Shown in pieces: positions 15,565 to 25,700 of a DNA stretch of 59,441 bases. The stretch comes from BPGX01 sp037447455 (GTDB taxonomy: Bacteria > Bacteroidota > Bacteroidia > B-17B0 > Aurantibacillaceae), in assembly GCA_037447455.1 (NCBI GenBank), contig JBBIGQ010000015.1, positions 1 through 59,441 on the forward strand, read 5' to 3'. The translations under genes and the position numbers were made by a program. Position 1 is the first letter of the stretch, and every line of letters starts with the position of its first letter. The notes beneath the pieces are model-generated. The model was given only the letters and a program-made list of their open reading frames with translations, did not search any database and was not told the origin of the DNA.

Positions 15565-16179
15565 CTACAAAGATGGTTTATTTATCCATTGTATTGTTGT
15601 ATCTCCTTTGTATCCTTTTATCCACACAAACCAAGCATAGCAAGAAGCACTCGCTTTCGAATACTTCTCAAAATCTCCATTTATTGCACAATTTAATCGC
15701 TCGCTTGCTACATAAACCCGGTATGGTGGATTGTTTTTAAAAAAATTATAACGCTCTTTTCCTTCGAGAAACTGTATTCTTAATAAAAATGCGGTTTTGT
15801 TACCCTCCGGGATAACTTCCAATGCTTTCTTAACAAAATCTAATGCAAGTGAGTATGGTGGGTTTGTTATTATATCTCCGTTCCATTTAGTATCATTAAA
15901 AAACAAAAAATCTTTAACTTCTCCAAAACCTCTGTCAACTAAATCTGTTGACCAAACATTAAAACCATGCTTCATCAATACCTTTGATATATGCCCTTCA
16001 CCGCAAGCACATTCCCAAATATTTTTGTTAAATATTTCAACTTTTATCAGCTCCTCGACTGCCTTAGGTTCTGTTGCGTAATAATCTTTGCTTTCTCTTA
16101 TGCCTTTACTATGAGCACTTGAGCCAAGAGTAACAAAGACGCTGCGTTTATTCCCTTTCCAATCCTTATTCATCGCCAT
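15565..16179 (-). CDS. SAM-dependent DNA N6-adenine methyltransferase-like protein
   Basis: SAM-binding motif I appears as NIWECACGEGHISKVLMKHG and catalytic motif IV as DIITNPPYSLALDF; together they define an N6-adenine methyltransferase core of about 200 residues. No target-recognition domain is visible, so it may be a compact solitary enzyme. ATGs at 16179 and 16173 are both possible; both lie in the overlap with the small membrane-protein gene upstream. Confidence 0.8.
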   Translation of the reverse strand: MAMNKDWKGNKRSVFVTLGSSAHSKGIRESKDYYATEPKAVEELIKVEIFNKNIWECACGEGHISKVLMKHGFNVWSTDLVDRGFGEVKDFLFFNDTKWNGDIITNPPYSLALDFVKKALEVIPEGNKTAFLLRIQFLEGKERYNFFKNNPPYRVYVASERLNCAINGDFEKYSKASASCYAWFVWIKGYKGDTTIQWINKPSL

Positions 16180-16321
16180 CTACAAGCCAATAAAATACCT
16201 TATCACCAAGTTTTTTATGTATTTTCTCAAGTTTTTTGAACAAAATATGCGAATATACTGCGAACAAAGAAGCCGCACTTAGCAACATAATTGTTCCGAT
16301 TGCAATTTTTAATTTGTCCAT
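16166..16321 (-). CDS. Small single-pass membrane protein, 51 aa
   Basis: The peptide has one hydrophobic helix (IAIGTIMLLSAASLFAVYSH) after a short basic start and a Lys-rich cytoplasmic-type tail. ATG 16321 follows AAAGGAATTAGG. It overlaps the methyltransferase start by 14 bases. Such small early membrane peptides may modify the host envelope; I recognise no family. Confidence 0.6.
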   Translation of the reverse strand: MDKLKIAIGTIMLLSAASLFAVYSHILFKKLEKIHKKLGDKVFYWLVDGDE

Positions 16322-16342
16322 CCTAATTCCTTTCTTCTAATT

Positions 16343-17950
16343 TCAATGATAATTGTTTACTCCTGAGAAATATTTTTTTGCAAATTTTATTATTTCATCA
16401 TCGAGTTTGTCTCTACCACTCAATACATGAGATATGTTAATGCTTTTCTTTTCAAGTATTTCATCTACATGTTTGTCTGCTTCTCCATATTGCAACCAAA
16501 TCGAAGTAACAGGGTTTTTTTGTCCTATCCTGTGTAATCTATCTTCTATTTGTAAAACATCGCCGGGTGTCCACGCTCTGTTTATCAAAATAATAGTTGT
16601 TGCAGTATATAGGTCAATACCTACTCCGCCAGCCATGCTTAATAAAAATGCTCTGCTTGTGCCACTTAAAAATTCATCTACGAGTTTTTGCCTGTCTTTT
16701 GTTTCACCAATTAACAGCCCTGTCGGTAATCCGCTCTTCTCTAATTTATCTTTTAACATTTTTAACGGTTCTGTAAATGTGCTAAATATTACTACTTGAT
16801 TGCCTTCCTCTATAACTTCGGAAGCAAGTTCAAATGCTGTATCTACTTTACCCAACGCTCCTGCATGTGCTAAATGTTGTAACATAATCATTTCTTCGCC
16901 ACCTTCTTTTATCAATCCCTGTATCAGCCGTTCATTATAGTTTGCTCTAAGATTATCTAATGTCTTGTTGTAAAGCTCTATCGCTTCTTTTGATAGTTCC
17001 GCCTCTCTTAACACTCTAAGTTTCTCTGGTAAATCCAAGCATTCTTTTTTAGTTCTTCTTATCATTACACTCTTTAGCTTTTCGTTTAATTCATCAAGAT
17101 TTGATGCCCCCGTAACATCCCAAAATTGCGTTTTGCCAAGTTTTCTGTAATGAGCATTACAGTATCTTATTTGATAATAGCTCTTATCTACTGATAGTTC
17201 ATGCTTAATTGCTTTTAACAAAGGGAACAAATTGATTGGTCGCCCATTTTTGATTGGAGTTCCTGTAAGACAATAACATGCTTTACAGTTTATATTGTTG
17301 GCAAGTTTAAGAAATGCCTTCCCTCTTATTGTTTTTGTGCCTGCCTGAGCATAGTGTGCCTCATCTGCAATCAATAAATATTCATATTTGGGAGGGTCTG
17401 GTATTTTAGCCCAAGAATGAATAGATAATTTATTGTTGGATATTTGCAACGAAACGGCTTCTCTTTCCCAATTTAATTTGAGAGACACAGGACAAATTAT
17501 TATTATATTCCACCCATAATAACCCGATAATATTTTCGCTACAACCAATGATTGTAAAGTTTTCCCTAACCCCATATCATCCGCAAGTATATGCCGTCTA
17601 TTTTTTAGCATTCTTAAAATACCTGTTCTCTGATGTTCAAATAAAATTTTTCCATCTGGGAGTGGTTTGGTTAAATCTAATTCGGCAAGAATTTTATCAA
17701 CTTCTTCTTTCTCTTTTTCTTCTAATTGCTTTTGATTTTCTTCATAATCTAATACATCTTGCGTTAATATCGCATAAGGGAACATTTCTTTTAATCTTGA
17801 TAAGTGAGATATAGGTAATTCCCATTGTAATTTTTCCGCATCCCACTTTCGCCCCTCAAATGACCTTATTTTTTCAACTATTTCTTTATTGTAGGGGAAC
17901 GATAGTGCTATTTTTTTTACTTTAGTCCCTGTAATTATGCTGATTTTCAT
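16343..17950 (-). CDS. SNF2-family helicase / ATPase
   Basis: The 535-residue enzyme has superfamily-2 motifs in order: I DDMGLGKT, Ia VVAKIL, II LLIADEAHYAQ, III LTGTPIKNG, V GGVGIDLYTAT and VI QIEDRLHRIGQ. It has an N-terminal extension before motif I. SNF2 ATPases translocate on duplex DNA and remodel protein-DNA or branched DNA. In phages they accompany recombination genes. ATG 17950 starts a normal N-terminus; the frame stays open to 18022, but those codons match nothing. Confidence 0.92.
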   Translation of the reverse strand: MKISIITGTKVKKIALSFPYNKEIVEKIRSFEGRKWDAEKLQWELPISHLSRLKEMFPYAILTQDVLDYEENQKQLEEKEKEEVDKILAELDLTKPLPDGKILFEHQRTGILRMLKNRRHILADDMGLGKTLQSLVVAKILSGYYGWNIIIICPVSLKLNWEREAVSLQISNNKLSIHSWAKIPDPPKYEYLLIADEAHYAQAGTKTIRGKAFLKLANNINCKACYCLTGTPIKNGRPINLFPLLKAIKHELSVDKSYYQIRYCNAHYRKLGKTQFWDVTGASNLDELNEKLKSVMIRRTKKECLDLPEKLRVLREAELSKEAIELYNKTLDNLRANYNERLIQGLIKEGGEEMIMLQHLAHAGALGKVDTAFELASEVIEEGNQVVIFSTFTEPLKMLKDKLEKSGLPTGLLIGETKDRQKLVDEFLSGTSRAFLLSMAGGVGIDLYTATTIILINRAWTPGDVLQIEDRLHRIGQKNPVTSIWLQYGEADKHVDEILEKKSINISHVLSGRDKLDDEIIKFAKKYFSGVNNYH

Positions 17951-18040
17951 TTTTTTACTTATTCTAACTAAAGAATGTTTATGTTCCGCAATATTCCCCA
18001 CCTTCATTCTCGAGCAACTCAATAAAGCATTGTGCTTCTC

Positions 18041-19015
18041 TCATGCTTGTTTTGATTTATCCAAAATTTCTTTCCTTTTGTTGGCTAACGCCTTCTTAAT
18101 CTTTTCTTCATCATCACCACTGAACATTGTTAGTTCCAATATATGTTCGTTTTCAAAACCGGACAACTGATTGTAGGTTTCAATTTTGTTAATCTCGGCT
18201 AACCAATATTCTGGATTTTGTTTTTCTTTTATCTCTTTCTCGAAATCATCGGCTTCTTCTTCTGGCTCAAGATAATGAACGGGGAGTTGTTTAGCTTGCT
18301 GAACATTTTGAGATTGTGCGGGGTTAAGTTTTAATATCTCTTTATAATCAAACAGATATGAATCTATTGCGGCTCTCAATTGTGATGTTGTGCCTAATAC
18401 TTGCAAGTTCCAAATGGGAAATTTCTGTTTAGCGTCTGTTCTGCCTGAAACCATTTCTACGGATAAACCAAAGGGAATTCCAATTAAATTACCACCGAGT
18501 AGATTTCTAATTTTTTTAAGTTCAGAATATAAATTCTCAGCACTGTTGCGAGACCCTGTGTAAAACAAATAACACAAGGGATTTTCAATTTTACCGGTCT
18601 TTGCATCAGCTACATATGCCTTCATATACATTGCAAGTTTGCACCTTTTCTTATCATCCTCAGGAAGATTGGTGCATACACATTCACTAATTTCCCCAGC
18701 CACATATTTTTGTCCTGCTACTTCTTCATCAATTCTATGAATACATTCATTCCCATCACATTTTCTTATAAGAGTTTGGTTCTTTCCATACAAAACCATA
18801 TCAGCATTGAAGAAACTTTCTATTTCATTGTCAGGGAAAAACAAAACCAGCTTCTTCGGTTTTTCACCATAGCATTTTTTTAATTCCGGGAAATCATCAA
18901 TAACAAAATAATCGGTTGCTTTTGGATATTCTTTGCCGTTTTGATTAACAACCTTTATCCCTGTAGTTATTTTCCCTCTTTTATCAACATTTATTTTGGG
19001 CTTAAGTATTATCAT
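18041..19015 (-). CDS. Gp3-like / recombination directionality factor-like protein
   Basis: The 324-residue protein has FFNADMVLYG, then RKCDGNECIH and CVCTNLPEDDKKRCK (probable zinc site) and LFYTGSRNSAENL followed by GIPFGLSVEMV. I recall this order from the phage gp3-like family with a recombination-directionality-factor-like domain. With no integrase present, a ssDNA-binding or recombination-mediator role next to ERF is more likely. The C-terminal 90 residues are acidic and helical. It overlaps the ERF gene by ATGA. Confidence 0.65.
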   Translation of the reverse strand: MIILKPKINVDKRGKITTGIKVVNQNGKEYPKATDYFVIDDFPELKKCYGEKPKKLVLFFPDNEIESFFNADMVLYGKNQTLIRKCDGNECIHRIDEEVAGQKYVAGEISECVCTNLPEDDKKRCKLAMYMKAYVADAKTGKIENPLCYLFYTGSRNSAENLYSELKKIRNLLGGNLIGIPFGLSVEMVSGRTDAKQKFPIWNLQVLGTTSQLRAAIDSYLFDYKEILKLNPAQSQNVQQAKQLPVHYLEPEEEADDFEKEIKEKQNPEYWLAEINKIETYNQLSGFENEHILELTMFSGDDEEKIKKALANKRKEILDKSKQA

Positions 19016-19605
19016 TTTCCCACCTCTTTTTCACTTAGATTTAATATTTCTTGAACCACTTTATTATGTTCTCCATCTGATTTTGGTTTGGGCAATGGGT
19101 CGGGTATAATTTCTCTTCTAACTTCGTCCAACAAAATAGCGTCATCGTCATTATCTACGGATGTTAAGCCGAGAACCATTATAAGCGTGTATCTCTGTGC
19201 GTATGTCGTTGAACTACCAACGGCTTGGATATTATTCAAATCCGCTATTGTTTTATCCTTATCAAGCAAAATACTTGCTTTTCTTGAATGTCCTTCTATG
19301 TGTGTGAGAATGCAGGTATATTCTATTTTGTCGCCAACTTCTCTCGAATCCCACGAAACAACAAATCCGTGTTTCGTTAAATAAGGTTGTAATATTCTTC
19401 TTATCTCTGGGAGCGGTGCATAAGAATAAGAACGCCCATTCCTGACAACTTTTTCTGTTCTCTTAAATTCTGGCAATTCACTCTGCAAAGCCAAAAAAGA
19501 CAAAAGGAATGCCTTTTCTGGCGTTATGCTTTGCTTGCCGGTTATTTTAGTCTTTCTTGTGGTTTTTCTTGTAGTCTCTTTTGTGGTCTTTCTTGTGTTT
19601 TCCAT
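19012..19605 (-). CDS. erf: ERF family single-strand annealing protein
   Basis: The 197-residue protein is a single-strand annealing recombinase of the ERF superfamily: YAPLPEIRRILQPYLTKHGF, then NNIQAVGSSTTYAQRYTLIMVLGL, and the acidic end VDNDDDA. The N-terminus is a Thr/Lys/Arg repeat (TTRKTTRKTK). It lies in a cassette with a PD-(D/E)XK exonuclease and a coiled-coil protein upstream and a gp3-like protein downstream, a complete phage recombination module. Confidence 0.92.
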   Translation of the reverse strand: MENTRKTTKETTRKTTRKTKITGKQSITPEKAFLLSFLALQSELPEFKRTEKVVRNGRSYSYAPLPEIRRILQPYLTKHGFVVSWDSREVGDKIEYTCILTHIEGHSRKASILLDKDKTIADLNNIQAVGSSTTYAQRYTLIMVLGLTSVDNDDDAILLDEVRREIIPDPLPKPKSDGEHNKVVQEILNLSEKEVGK

Positions 19606-19608
19606 TTT

Positions 19609-19983
19609 TTACCTCACTATTGGCTTTGAAATACTTTCTTTTAGTCCTTTATGATAATAATAAAACTTGTTTTTTTGCGGATTTATTACATTGCCAGCTG
19701 TGTCCTTTACTCCGGTAACTGTTATGACAGCTGTTTTTTTGTATCTTAAACGCTCACAAATAAGCACTACGGCATTATTTTGTCCCGATGGTATTTTTGC
19801 GACACGCCATATTCGATAATTTTGGCTTGTAGCACTATCTATGACGCTGTAATTCGATAGCGTCAGCAAAGATGTGCTATTCATAGGCTCGTTAAATGTC
19901 AATAAAATAGTGCTTGTAGTATCTGTATTGACATAATTTGTGTCCGGGACACTTAATAATAATGTTAAAATAAGAGCTATCAT
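19609..19983 (-). CDS. Secreted Ig-like (SbsA type) domain protein
   Basis: A short hydrophobic N-terminus (MIALILTLLLSVPD) looks like a signal peptide or membrane anchor. The rest has the SbsA-like Ig pattern: ILLTFNEPM, LSNYSV and VTGVKDTAGNVI. It is a single domain of about 105 residues. It starts with an ATGA overlap with the lipoprotein gene, so the two are co-translated. A cell-surface role such as superinfection exclusion is inference from being secreted yet located among early genes. Confidence 0.75.
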   Translation of the reverse strand: MIALILTLLLSVPDTNYVNTDTTSTILLTFNEPMNSTSLLTLSNYSVIDSATSQNYRIWRVAKIPSGQNNAVVLICERLRYKKTAVITVTGVKDTAGNVINPQKNKFYYYHKGLKESISKPIVR

Positions 19984-20369
19984 CGTTTTTCAATGCTTAT
20001 TTGTGTTGGTTTATTGGGTATTATTCCTTTTTGAAATACCGCTGAAACTCCCATCACCGAATAAAAGCCAGCTGTATCTTCAACCACTACTCCTGCCTTA
20101 AGATATTTGCCATCATTTTTTAATGAAACAATGACAGGTATCGCAGAAGTTGTTTCTGCAATTTTATAGCTTGTTAGATTTATCGGCTCAAGATAGTCTG
20201 CACTATCTTGTAGTGCGAATGTTACGGGTGTTTCTCTTTCTTCAAGAAAGATTAAATACTTAACGGCTTGCGGATGTGGCTGATAATTTATCTGATAATC
20301 AGACCTGATTTGTGCTGATGTGCAAGCCACTACGACAAAAGCGGCGAGGAGAAATATTATTATTTTCAT
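19980..20369 (-). CDS. Lipoprotein with predicted beta-rich domain
   Basis: The N-terminus MKIIIFLLAAFVVVACTSAQ carries a lipobox (VVAC), so the mature protein would be lipid-anchored at Cys16. The remainder (KYLIFLEERETPVTF and a strand-rich stretch) resembles an Fn3- or Ig-like fold. It precedes the Ig-like gene with a 4-base overlap. Phage lipoproteins often block receptors of competing phages; that role is inferred. Confidence 0.75.
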   Translation of the reverse strand: MKIIIFLLAAFVVVACTSAQIRSDYQINYQPHPQAVKYLIFLEERETPVTFALQDSADYLEPINLTSYKIAETTSAIPVIVSLKNDGKYLKAGVVVEDTAGFYSVMGVSAVFQKGIIPNKPTQISIEKR

Positions 20370-20392
20370 GGTAATCCTTTCTTAGATTGTTA

Positions 20393-21082
20393 TTAAGCAA
20401 CGACTATTTTTTTCATTTCAAATTTTACTCCCGGAATAGTTATTGTCCCTTTGGTTGCTTGTGCTACTTTGTCCAATTTTGATTGGTCAATTATCATATA
20501 TTCTCTCGGCACAAGTTTTTCATCAACAACTACCGCATACCACTTTTCTCTGAATGATACGCCCTTTGCTTCAACATTAGGAGCAATAACAGGGACAACC
20601 GGCTGAACTAATTCTTTTTGTGTTTCAAGTTCCTCTGCTTTTTCTAATTTACCCGATGCTTTGGCTCTCTCAATCTTCGCTTCTAATTTTTTCCTCTCTT
20701 TTTCCGCTTCCTGTTCAGCTAATCTTTGTAATCTTTCTTGTTCCTCCCTTGCTTTTCGTTCCTGTTCTTCTGTGAATTTTGCTATCGCACTCTTTATCTT
20801 ACGCTCTGCTTCCTCTAATGCCGTAAGGACTGGGTTAAAGAAGTTCATTATATTTTTCTTGGCTTCATCCAAAGGTTTAGTAATCTCTTTCCTCTGGGTA
20901 TCAATGTCTTTATACTTGGCTTTGATTTGTTTTAGAAATCCTGTTGCTGTGTCTAACTGTTCTTGGTTTGTAACGACTAACTCGGTTGCTACTTCACACA
21001 ATGCAACGGCGTCTTTGGTTTTTTTCTTTTCTTTTTCAATATCAATGCTTACAGTGATATTGTCAGTGATTCCGTTTTTCAT
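20393..21082 (-). CDS. Coiled-coil phage recombination-module protein
   Basis: The 229-residue protein has a long coiled coil (from about residue 60 to 155, Lys/Glu-rich) and a conserved C-terminal part with FREKWYAVVVDEKLVPREYM and TKGTITIPGVKF. I recall this combination in phage proteins found next to RecT or ERF genes, without an assigned activity. Position between the exonuclease and ERF supports an accessory recombination role. Confidence 0.7.
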   Translation of the reverse strand: MKNGITDNITVSIDIEKEKKKTKDAVALCEVATELVVTNQEQLDTATGFLKQIKAKYKDIDTQRKEITKPLDEAKKNIMNFFNPVLTALEEAERKIKSAIAKFTEEQERKAREEQERLQRLAEQEAEKERKKLEAKIERAKASGKLEKAEELETQKELVQPVVPVIAPNVEAKGVSFREKWYAVVVDEKLVPREYMIIDQSKLDKVAQATKGTITIPGVKFEMKKIVVA

Positions 21083-21669
21083 TTTTGACTCCTTTTATAA
21101 TTAGTTATTGTTAGTGATGCTAAGAAAATATTCAAATCAGTTTTGTTTTTGTATTCATCAACTTTATAAGTGCCATCTTCACTAAGATAAACAGTAAATC
21201 TTCTTTTAATTTGTTCGGACTTTGGTTTCCCATAATTATATAGCTCTGTGTATGCACTTGATTGAATAGCATAAACAGGTTTTTTTATCCCCGATTTAAT
21301 ATCTAATTGAACAATATCTGACCCCATATTTCCGATTCTGTCTATTCTCCCCGCATATCTATAAATTGGATGATACAACATTAGCTCAATATGCACAGGA
21401 ACAAAATTATAATCCGCCCTAAATTTTTTCCACCCAGCCAAATAACCTTGCAATAACGGGTGTAATTTCTCTTCGTCTAAGTCATCAAAATCATATAATT
21501 CTGTGGTCTTATGAACTTTACTCCCTATGTCTGACTTATATTCCAATGTCCCTTTATCCACAAAGGATAAATCAATCAATCCAGCTTCATGTAATACTTG
21601 GGTAACAGACGGGATAACAACCCCATTTAACTTGTATTCGTGTTTTAGTGCATCAAATATTAAACCCAT
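21079..21669 (-). CDS. PD-(D/E)XK exonuclease (RecB/Cas4-like)
   Basis: The 196-residue protein has a nuclease core: HKTTELYDFDD, YAGRIDRIGNMG, VQLDIKSGIKKPVYAIQSSAY. The D...LDIKSG...QxxAY order is that of the RecB/lambda-exonuclease-like family. It would generate the single strands used by ERF. ATG 21669 lies in a 10-base overlap with the upstream gene; the frame stays open to 21705, but that extension overlaps the upstream gene further. Confidence 0.82.
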   Translation of the reverse strand: MGLIFDALKHEYKLNGVVIPSVTQVLHEAGLIDLSFVDKGTLEYKSDIGSKVHKTTELYDFDDLDEEKLHPLLQGYLAGWKKFRADYNFVPVHIELMLYHPIYRYAGRIDRIGNMGSDIVQLDIKSGIKKPVYAIQSSAYTELYNYGKPKSEQIKRRFTVYLSEDGTYKVDEYKNKTDLNIFLASLTITNYKRSQK

Positions 21670-21917
21670 AATACGAGCTCCCCTTCTCCATTGCATGTTT
21701 CGCATGTTTCCCGTTTATAGCGGGGGCTTATTGTTTGAGACGCAAAACTTTCTTTTTGCATAACATCAACCCAACCTGTCCCCTTACAATCTGGACACTC
21801 TTTTATAAGAGATGCACAATGTTTTTTACATTTATAGCAAGTGTTATCTTCTAAGACTACCGCTCCACAACAGGAGCTAATTAAGCCCCTGCATACATAA
21901 ATCATTTCATCGTTCAT
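21660..21917 (-). CDS. Zinc-ribbon protein with DnaJ-type CxxCxGxG motifs
   Basis: The 85-residue protein has CYKCKKHC, CPDCKGTGW and CETCNGEGE. The last two are DnaJ-type CxxCxGxG motifs that together form one zinc site. There is no J domain. It may bind a host protein or nucleic acid. It is coupled to the exonuclease gene. Confidence 0.75.
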   Translation of the reverse strand: MNDEMIYVCRGLISSCCGAVVLEDNTCYKCKKHCASLIKECPDCKGTGWVDVMQKESFASQTISPRYKRETCETCNGEGELVLWV

Positions 21918-22456
21918 TTTCTTACCCCCTTCCTTTTCTCAATTCGCTCAATTCGATTTGATAATATCTCTATTTGCGAGATAAACCCATTAACCATATC
22001 TTTAAGTTCTTTTTGTTTACTTTCAATATTACTTATCAATGCTTTGAAGTTGAGTTCTGGAAAATATTTTAGTATTTGATAATAATTTAATGCTAATTCT
22101 ATCATTGGGTTTATTTGATTAACCACAATCCTAAGTTGTTCTTTAATTGCTTTTATTGCTTCTTCCATAGTAAAAGACATATCCCTCGCTTCGGCAGATA
22201 TTTCAAATATATTTTCTTGCCCATTTGATTTAACTTCTATTTTTACCGTGTATTCACGAATGATTGTGGTTAGTTCCGATTTATACATCTGGCATGCTAT
22301 CTCATTCCACTTTTTGAATAGTCCCTCTCTTCCGTATGGATAACAATTTGTGAATGGTCTCAATAATAATATAGATTTCCCATATTGGGGGGACTTAATG
22401 ATATTGAGTTTATGAATATTTAGTTCATCTACGGTTTCGATAGTTCTGTAATTCAT
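21914..22456 (-). CDS. Hypothetical early protein, 180 aa, helical
   Basis: Not recognised. After a mixed N-terminal part, the C-terminal two thirds are helical (TMEEAIKAIKEQLRIV, then NIESKQKELKDMVNGF and a basic end), likely a coiled coil. ATG 22456 is preferred because the extension to 22519 overlaps the HTH gene further. Confidence 0.6.
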   Translation of the reverse strand: MNYRTIETVDELNIHKLNIIKSPQYGKSILLLRPFTNCYPYGREGLFKKWNEIACQMYKSELTTIIREYTVKIEVKSNGQENIFEISAEARDMSFTMEEAIKAIKEQLRIVVNQINPMIELALNYYQILKYFPELNFKALISNIESKQKELKDMVNGFISQIEILSNRIERIEKRKGVRK

Positions 22457-22664
22457 TATTGTTCCCTTTCTTTTTGTTCTTGTGTTGTTCTTTCCTGCGT
22501 CTGATATATTCTCTGGCAATATTGTCGTCTATCGCATAAAGGTTGCCTATTTTCCTTGCACGAAGTCCATGCCTTTGCAATCTAATATCCATAATAACTT
22601 GTGTTTTATGGATATTGATATTGTTCTTTTTTAGTTCATTAAGTAATTCTCGAACTGTTATCAT
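22425..22664 (-). CDS. Small HTH protein, first gene of the early operon
   Basis: The 79-residue protein has a helical N-terminus (TVRELLNELKKNNINIHKTQ) and the segment ARKIGNLYAIDDNIAREYI, which resembles the winged or excisionase-like HTH that reads a small DNA site. The C-terminus is strongly basic. As the first gene after the early promoter it is a candidate early regulator. Confidence 0.6.
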   Translation of the reverse strand: MITVRELLNELKKNNINIHKTQVIMDIRLQRHGLRARKIGNLYAIDDNIAREYIRRRKEQHKNKKKGNNNELQNYRNRR

Positions 22665-22697
22665 TGTGTTTGCCTTGTTGTGTTCAATCGTTCACTA

Positions 22698-22727
22698 CAA
22701 ATATACACAATTATATGAATTTGTCAA
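22698..22727 (-). promoter_or_regulatory. Early promoter, Bacteroidota type
   Basis: TTGACA (22727-22722) and TATATTTG (22705-22698) lie 16 bases apart; counted as TTG to TAnnTTTG the gap is 19. This fits both the classic and the Bacteroidota pattern. It precedes the whole recombination and replication block. The rest of the 115-base gap to the giant gene shows no strong terminator. Confidence 0.75.
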
Positions 22728-22779
22728 GAGGGTTGGCAATATTTTTTTTGCGGGGCAGGTTAGGGCTATTTTATGCGTT

Positions 22780-25700
22780 TTATCGTTCCCTTCCCCTTCT
22801 TTCGATTCTGGTTCGATATTTGGATGGTTTATGTTTCCCTTTGTTTTTCCAATTCTTAATTGTTTCTCTTTCAGCTTCTCCAAGTCTTGTTAATACAACT
22901 TGGGATATAAAACTATTCACGCCTGTTATTGATTTTAATTGTTCGTCTGTTAATACATTATCATCTTTCATGTTTTCATATATCTCCGCAAATATCTGTC
23001 TTGCTTCCGCCCCCCTTCCGCTCTCAATCAAGGGGATAATTTCATCGCTTACTTTTTTCCTGATTATGTCGGTATATTGGCTACTCTTAAACTTACGATA
23101 ACTTTCCTTGCTATATGCTTCAGATACTTTCAATGGAGTATATCCAAGTTTCCTTTTCGTCTTATCTTCTTCCGTTATTTCTTCCGGCGGGATAAGTTTC
23201 CTGCTACCAGCTTTTATTCCTTCTTCTTCCCATTCGTTTGCAATTTGATAACCTCTAATAGCTCTTGGTGCTTTCCCCTGACTTATATCCTTAATAGCAG
23301 AAGAAGGAGCTCCGCCAATCAACTCTATTGCATCATTTGTAAATGGCTCTTCTAACGGCGATGTTTGTGCGAATAATGAACTTAAATCAACCTTAAATGT
23401 TATCGAAGCAACCCCTTTATAAAACGCATCTCCTAATCCCGGTATTAGTTTGTTCAGATTAAGAAATAATTCTTCGTATTGTTCTTCGGGGTCTTCAGGA
23501 ATATCAAATATTGCATACACTATACTTAATAATGTAAGAACCGAAGATGACCACATAATATATTTTAACCCGCCTAAACTGATTTGCCCAGCTAATTTAT
23601 AAGCCAATGGTCTGAATATGTTATTATATCTCAATACTCTCCATGTCTTGCCCCATAGTCCGTAATTCATAAATGCAAAATTTTTGAAAGTCAACCAAGA
23701 TTCAATTACTGATTGTGCTAATTCTTTTACCGGTTTGGTCCTGCCCTCACCAGCAATATAATATCCCGGTGGTTTTGCTAATCTTCCCGATGCCGGTCCA
23801 TAGCTTCTTGCAATGCTATATGATATAAAATCTTGCAGCTTATCTCCTTTCAAGCCAGCTTTTATTCCTAAATTATATAATGCTCGTATCCCTATTACTC
23901 GTGTATAATCTTCAACTGCTATTCCCGGCAAAGATGCTAATGTTGAAATCCATCTTATGGTTTTAACCGGGACATCTAATAAATTCGTGATATAATGTTT
24001 TTCCGGGTCAACTTCTTGCCCTGTTAGTTCCATTGACCGAAGTGGTTTCCCCACTCCTTGTCTTTCTAAAGACCTAATGTTTAATAAAAAGTCTTTATCT
24101 AACCCAAAAGTATTTTTTGTTTCTTTCCCTAATAGTCTGTTAATTTTATCATAAATTTTCCAACCCCAATAACCAAGTGATGTAAATAGTGCTTCTCCGA
24201 ATGCTTTTTCCGCCTCTATTGTCCCCAACCCTAATTCATTAGCTACTATTGGCAATAAAGGTAATAAAGTATTTATCGGCTGAACAATTTGCTGAGATAA
24301 ATAAGAGGGCGATAAAGCAAGATAATAAACAGACGATATTGCCCTTAATGCCTGCGATAATCTAATGTCTCTGTTTTCGATTTTGTTTTTTAGATTTTGT
24401 AAGTATAAATCATTTTCAGAGCCGGGTTTTAATATACCCTTTTGTTTTAATTTAGCGATTGTTTTCCCATATTCACTCCCTCCAATCGTCCTGTTCTTAT
24501 AAAATGGGACAGCGTTAATATATCTATAAATCGCTTCTTCAAAGTTTTCAGTATTATATTCAAATCCCGGAATAAATCTCTTAGGTATAAAATGTCGGCT
24601 GAATCCTTTTGCCTGAATTGCCTTGACAAGTCTTTCAAGCGTTGGATTATTATTATCCACCCCTGCTGATAGAGCAAGGTCAAGAATATCTTCTTGAGTA
24701 ATAGCATTATTTAATATTGTCTCTTTAGCCTCCGAAAATTTCCCGACTTTAACTGAATATCCGTTTCTTTCAAGTTCCAACTTTATTTTATTCAACTCAA
24801 TTAAGCTATCATTGGTAGTGAAAAATTTGTCATCGAATCTGCCTTCAATTAGTTTTTCTTCCCTTGTTGTCTCTTTGACTGCACTAAGAAAATATTTTTT
24901 GTCTAATCTGGATGAAGGGAAATACATTTTCCCGTCTATTTTCTCATATTTTTTATCAATCAATGTTTCTGCTAAAGATGCTCTCAAATTAGGATTGTTT
25001 TTCCATATCAATTCTAACGCTTTAACCTCATCTGTTGGTTTATTATTATTTATCATATTGATAATTTCGTTCTCAAACAACGCCTCAGCATTCGGGTCAT
25101 CGTTAAATAATTCGTTTTTTGCCCGTTCAAGTTCGTTGTCCAACACTTCTTGTTTCATTTTCTTTTCTTTAGCTTCATAATAGGTCTGTAAATAAGGGTT
25201 ACGCTCTGTTTCGTTTATTATCTTATAGCGGTCAACATCTTTAACCATATCAAGTGCTGTTTCAACTAATGGCTTGTAAGTGTTAAATAAAAATTCTCTC
25301 ACTTTCGGCGTTAAGTTGTATTCATCGGCATAATCTGACCAGCTAAGTAATTCAACTCGTCGTTCATCTCTTAATAATTCATATAAATTATATTCATAAT
25401 CTTTGAGAGCCGATAAAAATTCTTCCTTTTCAGTGTCTTTGAGTTTTCTCCAAGTTTTAGCACTGCCCCATTTATCTTCTTTTAATATTGCGACTTCTTC
25501 ATTAACATTCCTAATAAAATGCCTATCAATTATATCCCACAAAGCTCTTAGTTGCGGTTCTTTATCAAAGAACCACTGCGGAGCTGTCAGTAATTCTCTA
25601 TATATCTTTTGTAGCTTAGAATCATCATCAATGCCTAATTCTTTTTTGAGTTTATGGGTTTTAGCAAATTCTTCTATTTTGTCCACTGTCGCCGATACTG

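Noticed and set aside
24447..24707. +1-frame frame near the 3' end of the giant gene
   Set aside because: No ribosome-binding site and the composition looks like a frame shadow.
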